This document shows positions 47,818-58,926 of a stretch of DNA of 64,000 nt, piece by piece. Under the pieces are notes generated by a model. It saw nothing but the letters and a program-made list of their open reading frames with translations, was not told the DNA's origin and did not search any database. Position 1 is the first letter of the stretch; every line of letters begins with the position of its first letter. The position numbers were made by a program, and so were the translations under genes. The stretch is from Azorinus chamasolen (lineage: Eukaryota; Mollusca; Bivalvia; Cardiida; Solecurtidae), in contig OY755252.1 of NCBI GenBank assembly GCA_963576725.1, positions 42,735,552-42,799,551 on the forward strand, written 5' to 3'.

Positions 47818-48781
47818 CTTGCATGCATTTTGTTTGGGAATTTGATACTGATTCGATAAAGGAAACGATTATTGCTTCATTCTAAGAGATCCTTACAAGT
47901 AATTGCAATACAACACACTCCGTCAAACATGTTGCATTATCTGCTGCATTTTTCTAAAAGAGGTCAAATAAAATGTCAAAAACCCGAAGTGCAGCCCTTT
48001 GATTTCTGTAAGAAAAAACAAATCAACCACATATCAAATGTTTATCATTGCAAGAATAATTCATCACTTTTAGTTCCTGGTGATAAGCATGTTTCAAAGG
48101 CTAAACTCGACATTTGCACACAGTAAAGCTGTGAATTGTCAAATGATGTTGCAGAAATGCAGATATTTAAACAATAGGGTTTGTTGAATTTATGATCACT
48201 AGAATTTTGAGAAACATTAAAATCTTAGTGCCACAACTATAGTCACAACTATACTAGTTGCATTTGCAAACAATGTAAAGGAGCTCTCTCATATGGGTCT
48301 GCATTATTTACCATGGAACATCCATTCCTGCATGCTCTATGTTTTTGCCTAGGGAAATCATTTCAACATATCCTGTATATTTTTATAAAGACTTGCCTTA
48401 TTAAAATTCAAAGAGGGCAGAGTGATACAAATATGTAGTGGGCTAAGGGTTAACAATAACAGTTGTAAGAATCTGAATGAACTCCTTTCTTACTAAGTAA
48501 TAGAAGAAAAACCATAATGAGAGGGAAAGAGAAAGAAAGATTGAAATGTTTAGCTCAGTGGAAACGCTTTCTAACGCCTGTAGAAGCTGTCTGATCAGTG
48601 TCTGTCCTGTTTCTAAGTCCCTCTCATGGCTAAACATGTGTCCATACGCCATTAAAATAATTATTCATATTCAATTCATGACGTCATTATTCCTTACATG
48701 CATTGCAGTAGAGGGTAAGGAAAAAACGAAAGAGACTGTTAGGAGGGTGTGCATTGCGTGGTGTGTGCTAGCATTGTGTTA
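47818..48781. other. Non-coding stretch with a decayed family D element
   Basis: GCAAACAATGTAAAGGAGC, GGGTCTGCATTATTTACC and a late AAGGGTTAA (about 48452) follow family D order. A family B-like core lies at about 48578-48612. Confidence 0.42.
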
Positions 48782-48987
48782 TTAAACATTTCCCTGCTCT
48801 TTTTTATTCCTAATTTCAATACCTACCGAATTAGTTATAATGCAATATAGAAGATGAGACATTTTAGCCATTTTAGAAACTAAAGAAACAGATATATCAC
48901 ATACCATTAGCAAACAGAGTAGACCCTGATAAAACGACCCCTGTTTGCAAATTCGTGAAAAAGCGTTCATATCAAGGAACGGGCTAA
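48782..48987 (+). mobile_element. Family B hairpin MITE, palindrome partly deleted
   Basis: TTAAACATTTCCCTGC at the left, AAGGAACGGGCTAA at the right. The first palindrome arm is present (GCAAACAGAGTAGACC). After ACGACCCC it jumps to TGTTTGCAAATTCGTG. Confidence 0.6.
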
Positions 48988-48997
48988 TCGATAAAAC

Positions 48998-49105
48998 CGT
49001 TGAGGAATAACCTGTAATTACACTTTGTTTCTTGGCAGTCTTTAACCCATTTATCGTTGAGGAATAACCTGTAATTACACTTTGTTTCTTGGCAGTCTTT
49101 AACAC
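48998..49105. repeat. 57-bp tandem duplication
   Basis: CGTTGAGGAATAACCTG through CTTGGCAGTCTTTAAC occurs at 48998 and again at 49055, almost identical. It lies about 120 bases left of the Crypton-like element. Confidence 0.9.
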
Positions 49106-49285
49106 TTTTATCGCTGTGTTTTCAGAGTGGAACAGCCATCAGAAGGCTTCTATAAGAGCATTTCGGTCTAAGTCTACATTGTCCCGAATTCAAAGGGTTA
49201 AGATTACACAAGACAAGGGTACAAAACTTTATTTCCAGTCATCATAAATTCTGGGAATGTGATTGGCTGAGACCCTCCACGTGAA

Positions 49286-49311
49286 CGGGGTGTAAGAAAC
49301 CGTACACCCCG
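49286..49311. promoter_or_regulatory. Left stem-loop, possible recombination site
   Basis: CGGGGTGTA (49286-49294) and TACACCCCG (49303-49311) form a perfect 9-bp inverted repeat with an 8-base spacer. A further inverted GGTGTACGG lies just beyond, at 49322-49330. Paired arms around a short spacer are what tyrosine recombinases bind. Role is inferred. Confidence 0.45.
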
Positions 49312-49401
49312 TTTGATCCAAGGTGTACGGAATCAAGTATGTCACGTGACTGATCGGTTTTGTTTCATCATCGATTCGCGAAAACAAACTCAATTTCTGA
49401 G

Positions 49402-49790
49402 TTTATAAGGCGGTTATTTCCTTTGAAATAAACGGAATTAATTCATAAAAACTGTCTAGCATCCACACATATGTATAAAAACAACTTTTATATCAGTCAT
49501 ATGTTCGTATACTGCTTCTTTTGTTTCCCCAATTATCCCACCTGTCGTAACTACGGGAAACAAAATGGCGGAAGTAAACAACGGTGCAAAGTATCATCGT
49601 AATTGGCACTGGTTTAAAATAAGAAATGAAACTAGATTAAAATAAATCTGAATCAATATTCTTCACAAAGTTACTTTTGATGTAAATTTAGCGACACCAC
49701 AGAGAAATTTTCGTTTTTACCAAAAGTATTTAACTTTATAACCCATTAACCCTGCAGTAATCTGTCCGTCTGCAACACCCGTAAATGTAA
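49402..49790 (+). promoter_or_regulatory. Upstream region of the recombinase: TATA-like, YY1-like and uORF motifs
   Basis: TTTATAAGG at 49402-49410 is TATA-like. AACAAAATGGCGG around 49558-49570 matches the YY1 type of site and overlaps the ATG of a 26-codon upstream ORF (49565-49645). A start-stop element (ATGTAA, 49785-49790) sits four bases before the recombinase ATG, in its frame. Two upstream ATGs would be expected to lower translation of the recombinase. Motifs are seen; function is inferred. Confidence 0.35.
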
Positions 49791-49793
49791 ACA

Positions 49794-51179
49794 ATGGCAA
49801 AGAGGTTCGCTTCACACACAGACTCCGAAATCGAAGAAAAACGGTCAAACAATTTGCCGAAAAACACAAAGAAATCAAACGAAAAATGTGCCAAATTGCT
49901 GAAAACGTACCTGCGAGAGAAAAAACAAAATGATGACTTTGAAAACCTATCAAAATCGGATTTGGATGAAATTCTAAGTCATTTCTACTTAGACGCCAGA
50001 AAAACAGACGGAACTATGTACAAAACATCAACACTTGAAAATACGAGACATGGGCTGAACAGGTATCTCAATGCACCCCCATTTAACAAAAACATTGACA
50101 TTATCCGTGATGAGGCCTTCCTGAAAGCCAACCAAAGCTATAAAACAGCCATGTCTGAGCTTAAAGCTGCGGGCAGGGGGGAAACTGAACATTATCCGTG
50201 TATAGCAGACTCTGATTTGAAAACAATGTACGAGAGTATCCATATGAGCACAGATACGCCCACTGGTCTGATGAATAAAGTTCAGTTTGAAATTCGGCTG
50301 TACTTTTGTAGGCGTGGGTCTGAAAATATCGCCGAAATGACCAAAAATACCTTTAAAATTTGTACCGACCCTGACACAGGCAGAAGATATATTAAAAAAG
50401 TGTGTGATGAACTTTCAAAAAACAGAAGAGAGCGTGAAAAGGAAGGATTCACAGGTATAATGCCAAGCGACGACTCACCTTTATGCCCAGTGGCAAGCTT
50501 CCAAAAGTATTTAAATAAGCTCAATCCCAATGAAGACCGTTTATGGCAACGCCCACTTGACTCCTTCGTCGATGATGGTCCAACATGGTACTGCAATCGT
50601 GCAATTGGCAAGGACACCCTGTCCAGATTCATGTCAGACATCAGCCTAAAATCCAGTCTCAGCCAGATATACACAAACCACTCAATCCGAGCTACCGGTG
50701 TAACAATTCTTACAAGGGGTCGCTTTTCTGCTGCACAGATTATGTCACTGACTGGCCACAAATCTGTCAACTCACTAGCCCTGTACCACAGGGTGTCTGA
50801 CCAGGAGAAAGTCCAGATGGGTCAAGCCATTACCAGTGCTGTACGCGGAGGTGTCCCCTCGGCTTCCATTTCCGCCTTGCCATCTTCAACAGTGTTTCCA
50901 GCAATCTGTGACAATCCCTCCACCAGCCAAAATCTTGAACTACATAAAGTTAGATCTGACAACCAGGCAGAATCATGTTTGAACGGCGTCGATATAAACC
51001 AATTATTCACGGAATTCTTCCCAGATGATAACAACTTTAATATCTCGGCGCCAGCAGTAAATTTTGCAAATAAAACTCTCATCCCAAAAAATGCACCAAT
51101 AACAATGTTCAGCGGTTGCAAAATTGGGTCAGTTCAAATCGTCATCAATCAGTCAAAACAGACAGATCCTGGCATGTAG
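49794..51179 (+). CDS. Crypton-type (DUF3504) tyrosine recombinase, intact single-exon ORF
   Basis: Encodes 461 residues without interruption. Residues about 28-100 look like the helical core-binding domain of tyrosine recombinases. The catalytic domain follows, at about 135-345: the first Arg lies in FCRRGSENIAEM (R173 or R174), a Lys at IKK (K201/K202), then HSIR (H296, R299), GHKS (H322) and the nucleophile context LALYHR (Y331). This R-K-H-R-H-Y set marks enzymes that cut and rejoin DNA through a 3'-phosphotyrosine. The fold and spacing fit the DUF3504 group found in animal Cryptons and in domesticated relatives of the KCTD1/ZMYM type. The C-terminal 110 residues are low in recognisable motifs. 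The start is fixed by an in-frame TAA at 49788-49790 and by a good initiation context (A at -3, G at +4). No neighbour is coding, and flanking inverted and repeated sequences suggest a mobile element rather than a host gene. A domesticated copy cannot be excluded. Confidence 0.88.
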   Translation: MAKRFASHTDSEIEEKRSNNLPKNTKKSNEKCAKLLKTYLREKKQNDDFENLSKSDLDEILSHFYLDARKTDGTMYKTSTLENTRHGLNRYLNAPPFNKNIDIIRDEAFLKANQSYKTAMSELKAAGRGETEHYPCIADSDLKTMYESIHMSTDTPTGLMNKVQFEIRLYFCRRGSENIAEMTKNTFKICTDPDTGRRYIKKVCDELSKNRREREKEGFTGIMPSDDSPLCPVASFQKYLNKLNPNEDRLWQRPLDSFVDDGPTWYCNRAIGKDTLSRFMSDISLKSSLSQIYTNHSIRATGVTILTRGRFSAAQIMSLTGHKSVNSLALYHRVSDQEKVQMGQAITSAVRGGVPSASISALPSSTVFPAICDNPSTSQNLELHKVRSDNQAESCLNGVDINQLFTEFFPDDNNFNISAPAVNFANKTLIPKNAPITMFSGCKIGSVQIVINQSKQTDPGM

Positions 51180-51677
51180 TCGCTGACCTAAACTGCAGTA
51201 CTTAGAATAACTGTTGACAATCTGTGTTCCTTCGTTCACACATGATTGTTATAATTCCGTTCACTTTTTACAAACGTTTGAATTCACCGTTATAAAGCTT
51301 TTCCTTATATCACTGAAAATCCCTCCTAAAATGACCCGTATAATTCATGAATTGAAGTTTATGACGTCAAAATTCCAAAGTTATGTGTGTCGTAATACCA
51401 GTACTATATATAGCTGTCGTGGAAGATAAGGGAAACCCCACCGATGATTAATATTAATCATTTAGAATACAAAAAATCTTCAGGTTTCTCTTATCTTTCA
51501 TGATGACTAATAACGCTTTTTTGAAATGGTGTTATAAATGCATTTGTACAGCATTTTCAGAGAATCTCTTCCAACCCGCGAATCCGCGCGTGAGTTTGAG
51601 TGACGTAATATTTCAGTCGGTGCTTTATTGACAGCTGTGCCAAATCGCACGCGCTGTATGTAAACAAGTTTTTAGGG

Positions 51678-51748
51678 ATTAAAAACTACAAAACTGTGTA
51701 AGGTTATGCATTTATTCTTTCTTTCAATGGACCAAGACTGGAAATAAA
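51678..51748 (+). terminator. Candidate polyadenylation signals for the recombinase
   Basis: ATTAAA at 51678-51683 and AATAAA at 51743-51748 are the first clear signals I see after the stop codon. The second lies inside the 13-bp right inverted terminal sequence, so the element end could also supply the 3' end of the transcript. Confidence 0.35.
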
Positions 51749-51751
51749 TTC

Positions 51752-51834
51752 GTTACACGGTGCTTCGCGCTCAGGAAATACGGAATCCAAAACCGTCATA
51801 CAAACCCGTACACCCCGCCGAAACACCGTGTAAC
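51752..51834. promoter_or_regulatory. Right inverted repeat, possible recombination site
   Basis: GTTACACGGTG (51752-51762) and CACCGTGTAAC (51824-51834) are a perfect 11-bp inverted pair enclosing 61 bases. Between them lies CCGTACACCCC (51806-51816), also present in the left stem-loop. Role is inferred. Confidence 0.45.
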
Positions 51835-52064
51835 TAATAGTATTGAGATAAATATGTTTTTTTGTCTTTTCTCAAGTCTGATATTCACTTTGAACTCCAA
51901 ACTTATACATCCATTTGTGTCCATTCTAAACTGCATCGGATATCCCTATCATATACCTAATTAACAGATAATATGATGATGATAAAAGGCGATTGATACG
52001 ATCCACTACAATAACACGTTTACCCTTCAAATATAACATAGGAACATTATGTTTCTACAGTCAA

Positions 52065-52303
52065 TTAACCCTTCGCTTGCTATTTACGTCAATATACCTA
52101 CATGTAAATAGTGTTGACCCAGATGAGAGGAGCTGTCTCATCAGGGTCTGCACTATTTACAAGTTGATTGTGCAACCAATGCACTCCAGAGCAGTGATTG
52201 CACAGCGAAATACTTGTACACAGTGAAGATATATGTAATTATACAACAGGGCATGGGTAAAGAAGGAGACATGTATTTTAAAATTCAGCAAGAGAAGGGT
52301 TAA
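52065..52303 (+). mobile_element. Family D hairpin MITE
   Basis: TTAACCCTTCGCTTGC to GCAAGAGAAGGGTTAA, 239 bp with perfect TTAA boundaries. The core palindrome is partly deleted (AGATGAGAGGAGCTGTCTC). Confidence 0.75.
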
Positions 52304-52809
52304 TGTTTTATAAACATACCGTCGATTTAGTGGCTCTGACATTTCGAGGACGGCGTTGATTTGTTCAGTGAATGGAAAAGGGCTTGCTCCAATGTGAAGT
52401 CATTTTAGATTATTCCGCATTCTACTACATCGCGTAATTGTAAGCTAATCTTCGTTTTAACACTTTCAGTGAATACATTTTCGTGTGCTTTAGATATTGT
52501 GTGTAGAGTAGAGTATCAAACAGTTTAGATCCTGATTGGACGCCCTGTCCCTAAATGCCCTTGTTAATTAAAGCAAAATGCAATTTATTATTGTATGTTA
52601 CTTTTCGTTAAAGATTAAAAGTCAAACATAGCCCTCATAGAATGGCATATGAAAGTCATCGGACGAAAATATGTTGATGCAAAAGAGTAAATCAAGTGGC
52701 AAATTTACAGGAAAAACAACGATATAAACATTTAAGGGTGCCTTTTAAATGCGACATTTGTCATGTGTCGTGGTTTGATATGTAAGCATAAAACACTGCC
52801 AAAATTTAC

Positions 52810-52861
52810 TCTACTACTACTACTACTACTGCTGCTGCTACTTCTACTACTATTACTACTG

Positions 52862-52897
<36 letters not shown>

Positions 52898-53000
52898 TTA
52901 CTGTTAATAACAGCAAATGATAATAATAGTAATAATAATAATTTCATCATCATCATATCGTTATGATGATGACGATGATGATAATAATAATGGTAATAAT
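52810..53000. repeat. Trinucleotide microsatellites (ACT)n then (GAT/AAT)n
   Basis: About 30 CTA units (52810-52903, with GCT and TTA variants) are followed by ATA/ATG/ATT runs to about 53000. Open frames here only encode poly-Leu or poly-Ser. Confidence 0.95.
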
Positions 53001-53339
53001 CATACATATTAGACTATTGAAACTTAATATGGTTCGAATTCCATGATACCACAATAAAAAATGGTACAAAATTGACGATCTTCTGAAAACAGAAAAAAAG
53101 GTTTTTGCATAAACATTCAGACAAAAAAAACCATTAATGTTCCATAATTTGGCAGTATAATGTAGAGGATAAAGTATCATAAGGTAAACTGCATCGAAAC
53201 GTACAACGACGTCACTAACTTACACACAAAGTTCATTCGACTTGATACGATTATACAGCTTTTAATGGTTATGCTGATCACCAGGCCATAAAACAAACAA
53301 ACAATAAAATTCGCTGCAAGTGTCGTATCTGTGATACCT

Positions 53340-54316
53340 AAACAAACAGTTCGGGTCCAGATGAGACGACGAGTAACATTTTTGGAACTGTTTGTTATTA
53401 TGACAAAACGAAGGGGGGAAATTGTAGCAGACGACAAAGTTTATCGACGACAATATTTGGAAGCGAAATAATTAAGCAATATCGGTTTAAGATATTAATG
53501 AGACCCATTCTATTTTTACTCTGCCTATTGTTTGGTTCAATGCACCTAAGGGCTTACAATGGTTCTGTTGTATGTTTGATAATAGTCAGAAACGTGGTCT
53601 TTCCTCTTTCCTCCATGAATATTCCTGCAAGAAATAATGAAATAATGAATAAATCAATATTATTAGATTTAATGTTATAATAGCACATGGACACATGAAT
53701 GTTTAGCTATGGCAGAAGCTATATAATCATATTTATATTATATCATAAGCAAGCAGAGCAGACCCAGATCAGACGGCCCCTATAGGAGCCGTCTTATCTG
53801 GGTCTTCTCTGTTGAAATAGCGTAGAATAGTAAATTATTGTTTATTTTTAGATTTAGAGTCCATACAGTTTATGCGGGTATATAGTTTTTTGAGAGGATT
53901 TTGAATGCTAAATCGTGCAGACCTAATTAGAGGGATAATCCATAAATCGTCTGGTCTAGGCCTACGTTGTTTGATAATTAAAATACGGTTATTTCCCGGA
54001 TCCAGAGGGTTAATTCCATTCAAATTTAAATGAGTAATTGAATGTATACAATACTTTTACCATATGATAAAAATAAGAATATAAGAATAACAAATACAAC
54101 TCGTTTGGTGCCTAATAATTTAAACAACGTTGTATACATTAGGTTTCACAGGTAAATGTCCTTCTCTACAACGTGAGAGGTCTATCAACTAGTTTAGAAC
54201 CTTATAAAACGCCGAGTCAATTGTCGTCTCATCTAGACCCAAACTGTTTGCAAATATGGTCACATTCGCCCAGTGAGTCGCTTTCCGACGATTTCGGCGA
54301 TACATGAGTTAAGCAT
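53340..54316. repeat. Scattered family B/C palindrome fragments
   Basis: Besides the copy at 53605-53832, short C-type cores occur at about 53350-53395 (GGTCCAGATGAGACG) and 54190-54262 (AACGCCGAGTCAATTG...ACCCAAACTGTTTGC). A decayed B-type element ends GGGTTAA at about 54013. Confidence 0.4.
53605..53832 (+). mobile_element. Family B hairpin MITE, ends decayed
   Basis: The palindrome CCCAGATCAGACGGCCCC / TATAGGAGCCGTCTTATC lies at about 53761-53800, preceded by the ATGAATATTCCTGC block. The right tip is lost. Confidence 0.6.
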
Positions 54317-54438
54317 GTTTTAGTTGTATAACTATGATTCTATGTGCAGATTCAAGCTGACTCAGGCATTTTACTTTCACATAATAAAGTATTAACCAAA
54401 GGTCGTAAACAGATTCTAATTCTAGCTATGGTTTATTC

Positions 54439-54648
54439 TTAACCCTGATCCCGCTGTACAAATAATGTCAGCTCCAATTTGGATACGAGGCAATTTTGAC
54501 AATATTTATTTGATGAAGCTTTTGAGAAACCACTGACCAAATGTCAAACGGCTTGGACCTTGATGAGACACCAAGTTACTATGTGTCTGATCTGGATCTA
54601 AGCTGTTTGCAAATGACAGTCATTTCGCGCTAAGGCGTAGAAGGATTA
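54439..54648 (+). mobile_element. Family C hairpin MITE
   Basis: TTAACCCTGATCCCGC to GTAGAAGGATTAA. Core GACACCAAGTTACTATGTG between CTTGGACC and CTGGATCTAAGC. Confidence 0.55.
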
Positions 54649-54779
54649 ATTTAAGTAATTGATTTGAATTCTGTGTAATTAATTAATTTACTGGCGGAGG
54701 TAATGTAGCTATTTTTCTTCTCTGAATCAGGATGTTAAAATATTAAATGTTTCAACAGTAGGAGGTTGTCAGCGCTTTT

Positions 54780-54917
54780 ACTTAATTTCCATCTATCACT
54801 CACTAATATATAACATAGTTGGTTAGTTTTTGTAGATGTTATTGATAGACTTAATTTCCATCTATCACTCACTAATATATAACATAGTTGGTTAGTTTTT
54901 GTAGATGTTATTGATAG
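54780..54917. repeat. 69-bp tandem duplication
   Basis: ACTTAATTTCCATCTATCAC through GTAGATGTTATTGATAG occurs twice with no visible difference, so it is recent. Confidence 0.92.
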
Positions 54918-56739
54918 GTCGTTTTCATTTATGTGTTCACATGAATCATGCTGATGTCTTTGCCACTCAACATTCATTGCAAGATGTTTTTAAAATTTAA
55001 TACAAAGAACAAATTTAACTACGATAACAGCGTGGAGTTACGACCTGATAAAACTTTCTAGCAATTTACTTTATTTGAATATGTCAGTAGAATAGCAATC
55101 AAGAGTATAAATTTTAACCGAGTTTTTAAAACTCTTAACATTTCATTTTTTTTTTCAAGTTTTCCTGAAAATGAATTTCGTGAATGTGATTTATAACTAA
55201 TACGATCCCAATCTAATGAGAACTATTTTATTTCGATACGGGTATTTAGGTACAATGCTCCTAAATAATTCAACACGACTAATGTTTTCGTTTAATTTTT
55301 GGATCGGGCATTAATATCTGTACTAGTTTATAAACGAGATTGTATATTTGACAATTATGCACGAGGATAATGTTTAATGAAATTGACCAATTTCGTTTAG
55401 CATTTTAATTTTGACCAAACTGCAATAGGAAATTATGGTTCTGCACATGATCAGACAATACAGCCATATCAATTAAATTTTTTATACCTCAATATATCCT
55501 TCAATGCAAATTTCCCATAGAATGGATTATTATCTTCATTGATTATTTCTTTTAATTATAAAATTAACTAAAATTGTTCTTCTAAAGGTTTACGGTATCA
55601 TAAAATAACACAATGCTGTCGGGGTGATAGAGGATATTGTCATCCCTTGAACTGCGCCTTGGGGTAAGCACCATCTTGTACTTATTTTCTGTCACATGTA
55701 TTAGAAGCTAGACATTCCTTATTCTCGTTTACAAATTAAAATCTAAAGTATAGTGACCCTTTGACAGTTGTACTTGTATTGGATAAAATGGAATAATTAT
55801 ATCAGGCACAAAATGCTAAAGCAACGGTCAATTTTAACAACCGTATGAAGCACCGTGTATAGCATTTGTCATATCTTTTCGTGGCATATGTTATGTGGAC
55901 TACTTTTGTTTGCTATAGAACTAGACGGACTCTACTCAATCCACTGAGCCACTTAAAGTGGTCTACTAAATTATTATTTCCAAGTTACTATTTATCTTAA
56001 CCCTTTCTACGCTGAATTGGAATAGCCTATCAGTGTTTAGCTAATCCGTCTATTCTGTATAAAAGGCTTAAACATGTCAAAGGATTTTGGATGACAAAAA
56101 GTGAAGACTGATCACAGGATATCTCTAGGAGGCCTCTGGCCTTGGTGTTCACTGTTAGCATATACACGTGGATGCTGCCCAGTTAAAGGATTATGTGAAC
56201 AACTCTTATTGATTCGTTTTTTACTTTATCAGTAGTTTTCGAACTGCAATTTTAAAATAGTCCCCTATTATGCTCCCAAAGCTATATGGAAGACATATAT
56301 TATCGCACATGTCCCCCTGTCCTAAACAGCGTATGAGTCGACGTCCGTCGATGTCTTTGTTTGTAATTGCCTTACCCTTTCACAGGTACAGATGCACAAA
56401 AAAGAAAACACTGCGACTGTAATCATTTTAGATAGAAATATATCCCTTTGGGTTTGACAGCATTAATCATATAAGAAGCACCCTGCAACATTTTTTTTAT
56501 ATTATATTTAATACAAATTTGTGCAAGTCGAGTTTCTCTTGCACCATCGATACCAATTACTTCAAACATTTATAGATGGACAACATGTGCAAATGTGCAT
56601 TATTTTGGTTATTGGTTGCGGCGAAAGCCAATCCTTTAGAGGTTTAAAAAGTCCTTATGTGTTTCTGCGGGATTAGTTTTTATACGCCCGTTTGAAAAAT
56701 CGAGACGTATTATGGAATGGCGCTGTCCGTCTGTTCGTC
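54918..56739. other. Non-coding stretch
   Basis: The longest stretch without a hairpin element that I could recognise. No ORF of note. Confidence 0.4.
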
Positions 56740-57475
56740 CGTCTGTCCGTATGTAAATCTCTAACTCAAATTCCCCTTGGTGGATCCTTCCCAAATTTAA
56801 CCACAATGTTTATCTAGACATGCTACAGTAGCCTGCCAAGTTCCGGTTCGTTTATCCAAGGTCAAGGTCACACAATTGGACTTAGAATTTGCGTTTAGCA
56901 AAAATGTTAACCTACCCGTCTGTCTGTAACATCGCTAACTCAAGTTCCGCTTGGTGGACCCTTCCCATATTTAACCACAATATTCATCTAGACATGCTAC
57001 AGTAGCCTACCAAGTCCCGGTTCGTTTATCCAAGGTAAAGGTCACACAATTGGACTTAGAATTTGCGTTTAGCAAAATTGTTGACCTACCCGTTTGTCTG
57101 TATCATCTCTAACTCAAGTTCCGCTTGGTGGATCCTTCCCAAAATTAACCACAATGTTTATCTAGACATGCTACAGTAGCCTGCCAAGTTTCCGGTTCGT
57201 TTATCTAAGGTCAATGTCACACAATTGGACTTAGAATTTGCATTTAGCAAAAATGTTGACCTACCCGTCTGTCTGTATCATCTCTAACTCAAGTTCCGCT
57301 TGGTGGAGCCTTCCCAAATTTAAACACAATGTTTATCTAGACATGCTACAGTAGCCCGCCAAGTCCCGGTTCGTATATCCAAGGTCAAGGTCACTTAATT
57401 GGACTTAGAATTTGAGTAAGCAAATACGTTAACCCCAGTTTATGTTGAACAAGACCTCGACGGGCGTATAGTGTG
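56740..57475. repeat. Tandem 174-bp repeat, four units
   Basis: GACATGCTACAGTAG occurs at 56817, 56991, 57165 and 57340. Each unit also has GTCTGTCTGTA, TTGGTGGATCCTTCCCA, CGGTTCGTTTATCCAAGG and AATTGGACTTAGAATTTG. The AAGGTCAAGGTCAC block is one I recall from dispersed bivalve repeats. Confidence 0.88.
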
Positions 57476-57689
57476 CCCACTGGTACTCTTGTTATTTAAA
57501 TATTTGATAGAAAATGCTATGGTTTACTGTGAGACAAGTTTTTATTAATATATATTAATTTTTTTAATTTTTTTATTCATATATTTTTCTCAGCATATTT
57601 TTGTCGGGGTTATTTCTTTCTTTTCTGTGATGATCCAGTTTCAGTGAAAATGCTAGTGAATTAGGTATAACTGATTAAAATCAGTCATA

Positions 57690-57766
57690 GCTGTCAGCGT
57701 GGTCTAAGGGGTATAACGATGGACTAGGAAACGTGAGGTCGTGGGTTCGATCCTCGGTGGAAGCTG
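57690..57766 (+). repeat. tRNA-like sequence, tRNA pseudogene or SINE head
   Basis: Box A TGGTCTAAGGG and box B GGTTCGATCC with normal spacing; the D-arm region resembles tRNA-Pro. The acceptor stem (GTCAGCG against TGGAAGC) does not pair and the anticodon stem is poor. Confidence 0.42.
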
Positions 57767-58926
57767 AATTATTTTTTTCTCTCATATTTTCTTAGCACCC
57801 TTTGTATACGTGCGTTTGGTTTAAAACCATTTTATACATAAAAATATAAGTCCTTTGTTTGCATTTTGGTTTTGTTAAAGTTATTTAGCTGATACCTTTT
57901 ACTCGTGGTTTTGTTGACCGTTTTGCATATTTCACCATTGTGCATGAATTTGCTTCAACTTAAATGTATAATTATCTTATACTAACCTGTTCTTAATTTG
58001 GGGACATTATAAGTGAAAAAGTTAATGGGCATTGAGTCGACCTATTGGAATAATTTCATGTAGACTGTAAGTATGGGAGTTTGCATGCCTTGTGAACATC
58101 ACTTAATGTGATAATGGTTTCTACGTCAGTGTGTTTCAGCAAATGAATAACATTGATCTGTGACGTAATGTGTATTATTGGTGTCAAACACAGGTATTAT
58201 GCATCATGGCTCATTAAAACATTCCCCCGTTTCTGCTACATGTATTAATTCATACATAACAGTCATGTTTTCCCAATGTATCTGTTAATTAAAAGTACTA
58301 AACAATATTGCTCCCTCTTTTTCTTCTATCCTGCTTAAATACATGTTACGCAGCAATTTTACGCTTGCGTAAAACCTTGCTTGTACATCACTTTGACGGC
58401 ATTATAATATTCTGTTCGTTTCAGTGTTTATCGTTTATTGTGCCGCCTGACCTCCTTAAATCACGTCGAACATTTTTTTTACTTTATATTTATTGTACAA
58501 AAATGTTTGTGTCGAACTTCACGATCGGAAGTGTTTCAAACTTCCATAAAAAAATCTAGTTGACTTGAAGGTATGGTTTGGGAGAGGAACATTGGTGCAC
58601 ATGTAGTACACGCTGCTGTGTGTCCAACTCCTCTAAAACTGTTCATATAATTTGTTTTAAACGTTTACAGACGAACAACACAATACTTGCACAAAGGCAA
58701 ATACCACCCGTGATGTTATAATTTGGCACAAGTATAACGCTACGTTGTCACAGGACAGAGTAACACATTATAAATTAATGACAAAGTGTGGGCAGCCTAG
58801 TCCTATCGAATTAATTCTTTTTATCAAGGCTGTACATGTACCAAGTGAAATCAATTTTGGATTCAATTATTAACTAGTTATTGATCCCCTTAAGTGAAAC
58901 ATAAACACACAAGATATCATGACAAA
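57767..58926. other. Non-coding stretch
   Basis: Nothing recognised. Confidence 0.4.

Larger units (their letters stand above)
49228..51834 (+). mobile_element. Candidate Crypton-like tyrosine-recombinase transposon
   Basis: Proposed extent of the element around the recombinase ORF. On the left, TTTATTTCCAGTC (49228-49240) is the exact reverse complement of GACTGGAAATAAA (51736-51748) on the right. Both sides also carry CCGTACACCCC (49300-49310 and 51806-51816) in the same orientation, inside or beside a stem-loop. The exact cut sites cannot be set from one copy. Cryptons usually lack long terminal inverted repeats and carry short recombination sites, which these could be. Outside these points the sequence returns to the hairpin-rich background of the window. 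Confidence 0.5.

Noticed and set aside
50282..50770. 162-codon minus-strand ORF
   Set aside because: Shadow of the recombinase gene; its peptide has no recognisable motif, while the plus strand has the full catalytic set.
52732..53007. Poly-Ser (minus) and poly-Leu (plus) ORFs
   Set aside because: Direct translation of the CTA microsatellite; no surrounding coding signal.
54735..54977. 80-codon ORF with an internal repeat
   Set aside because: The protein repeat is the 69-bp DNA tandem duplication; no other support for coding.
57690..57766. Functional tRNA gene
   Set aside because: A and B boxes are present but acceptor and anticodon stems do not pair.
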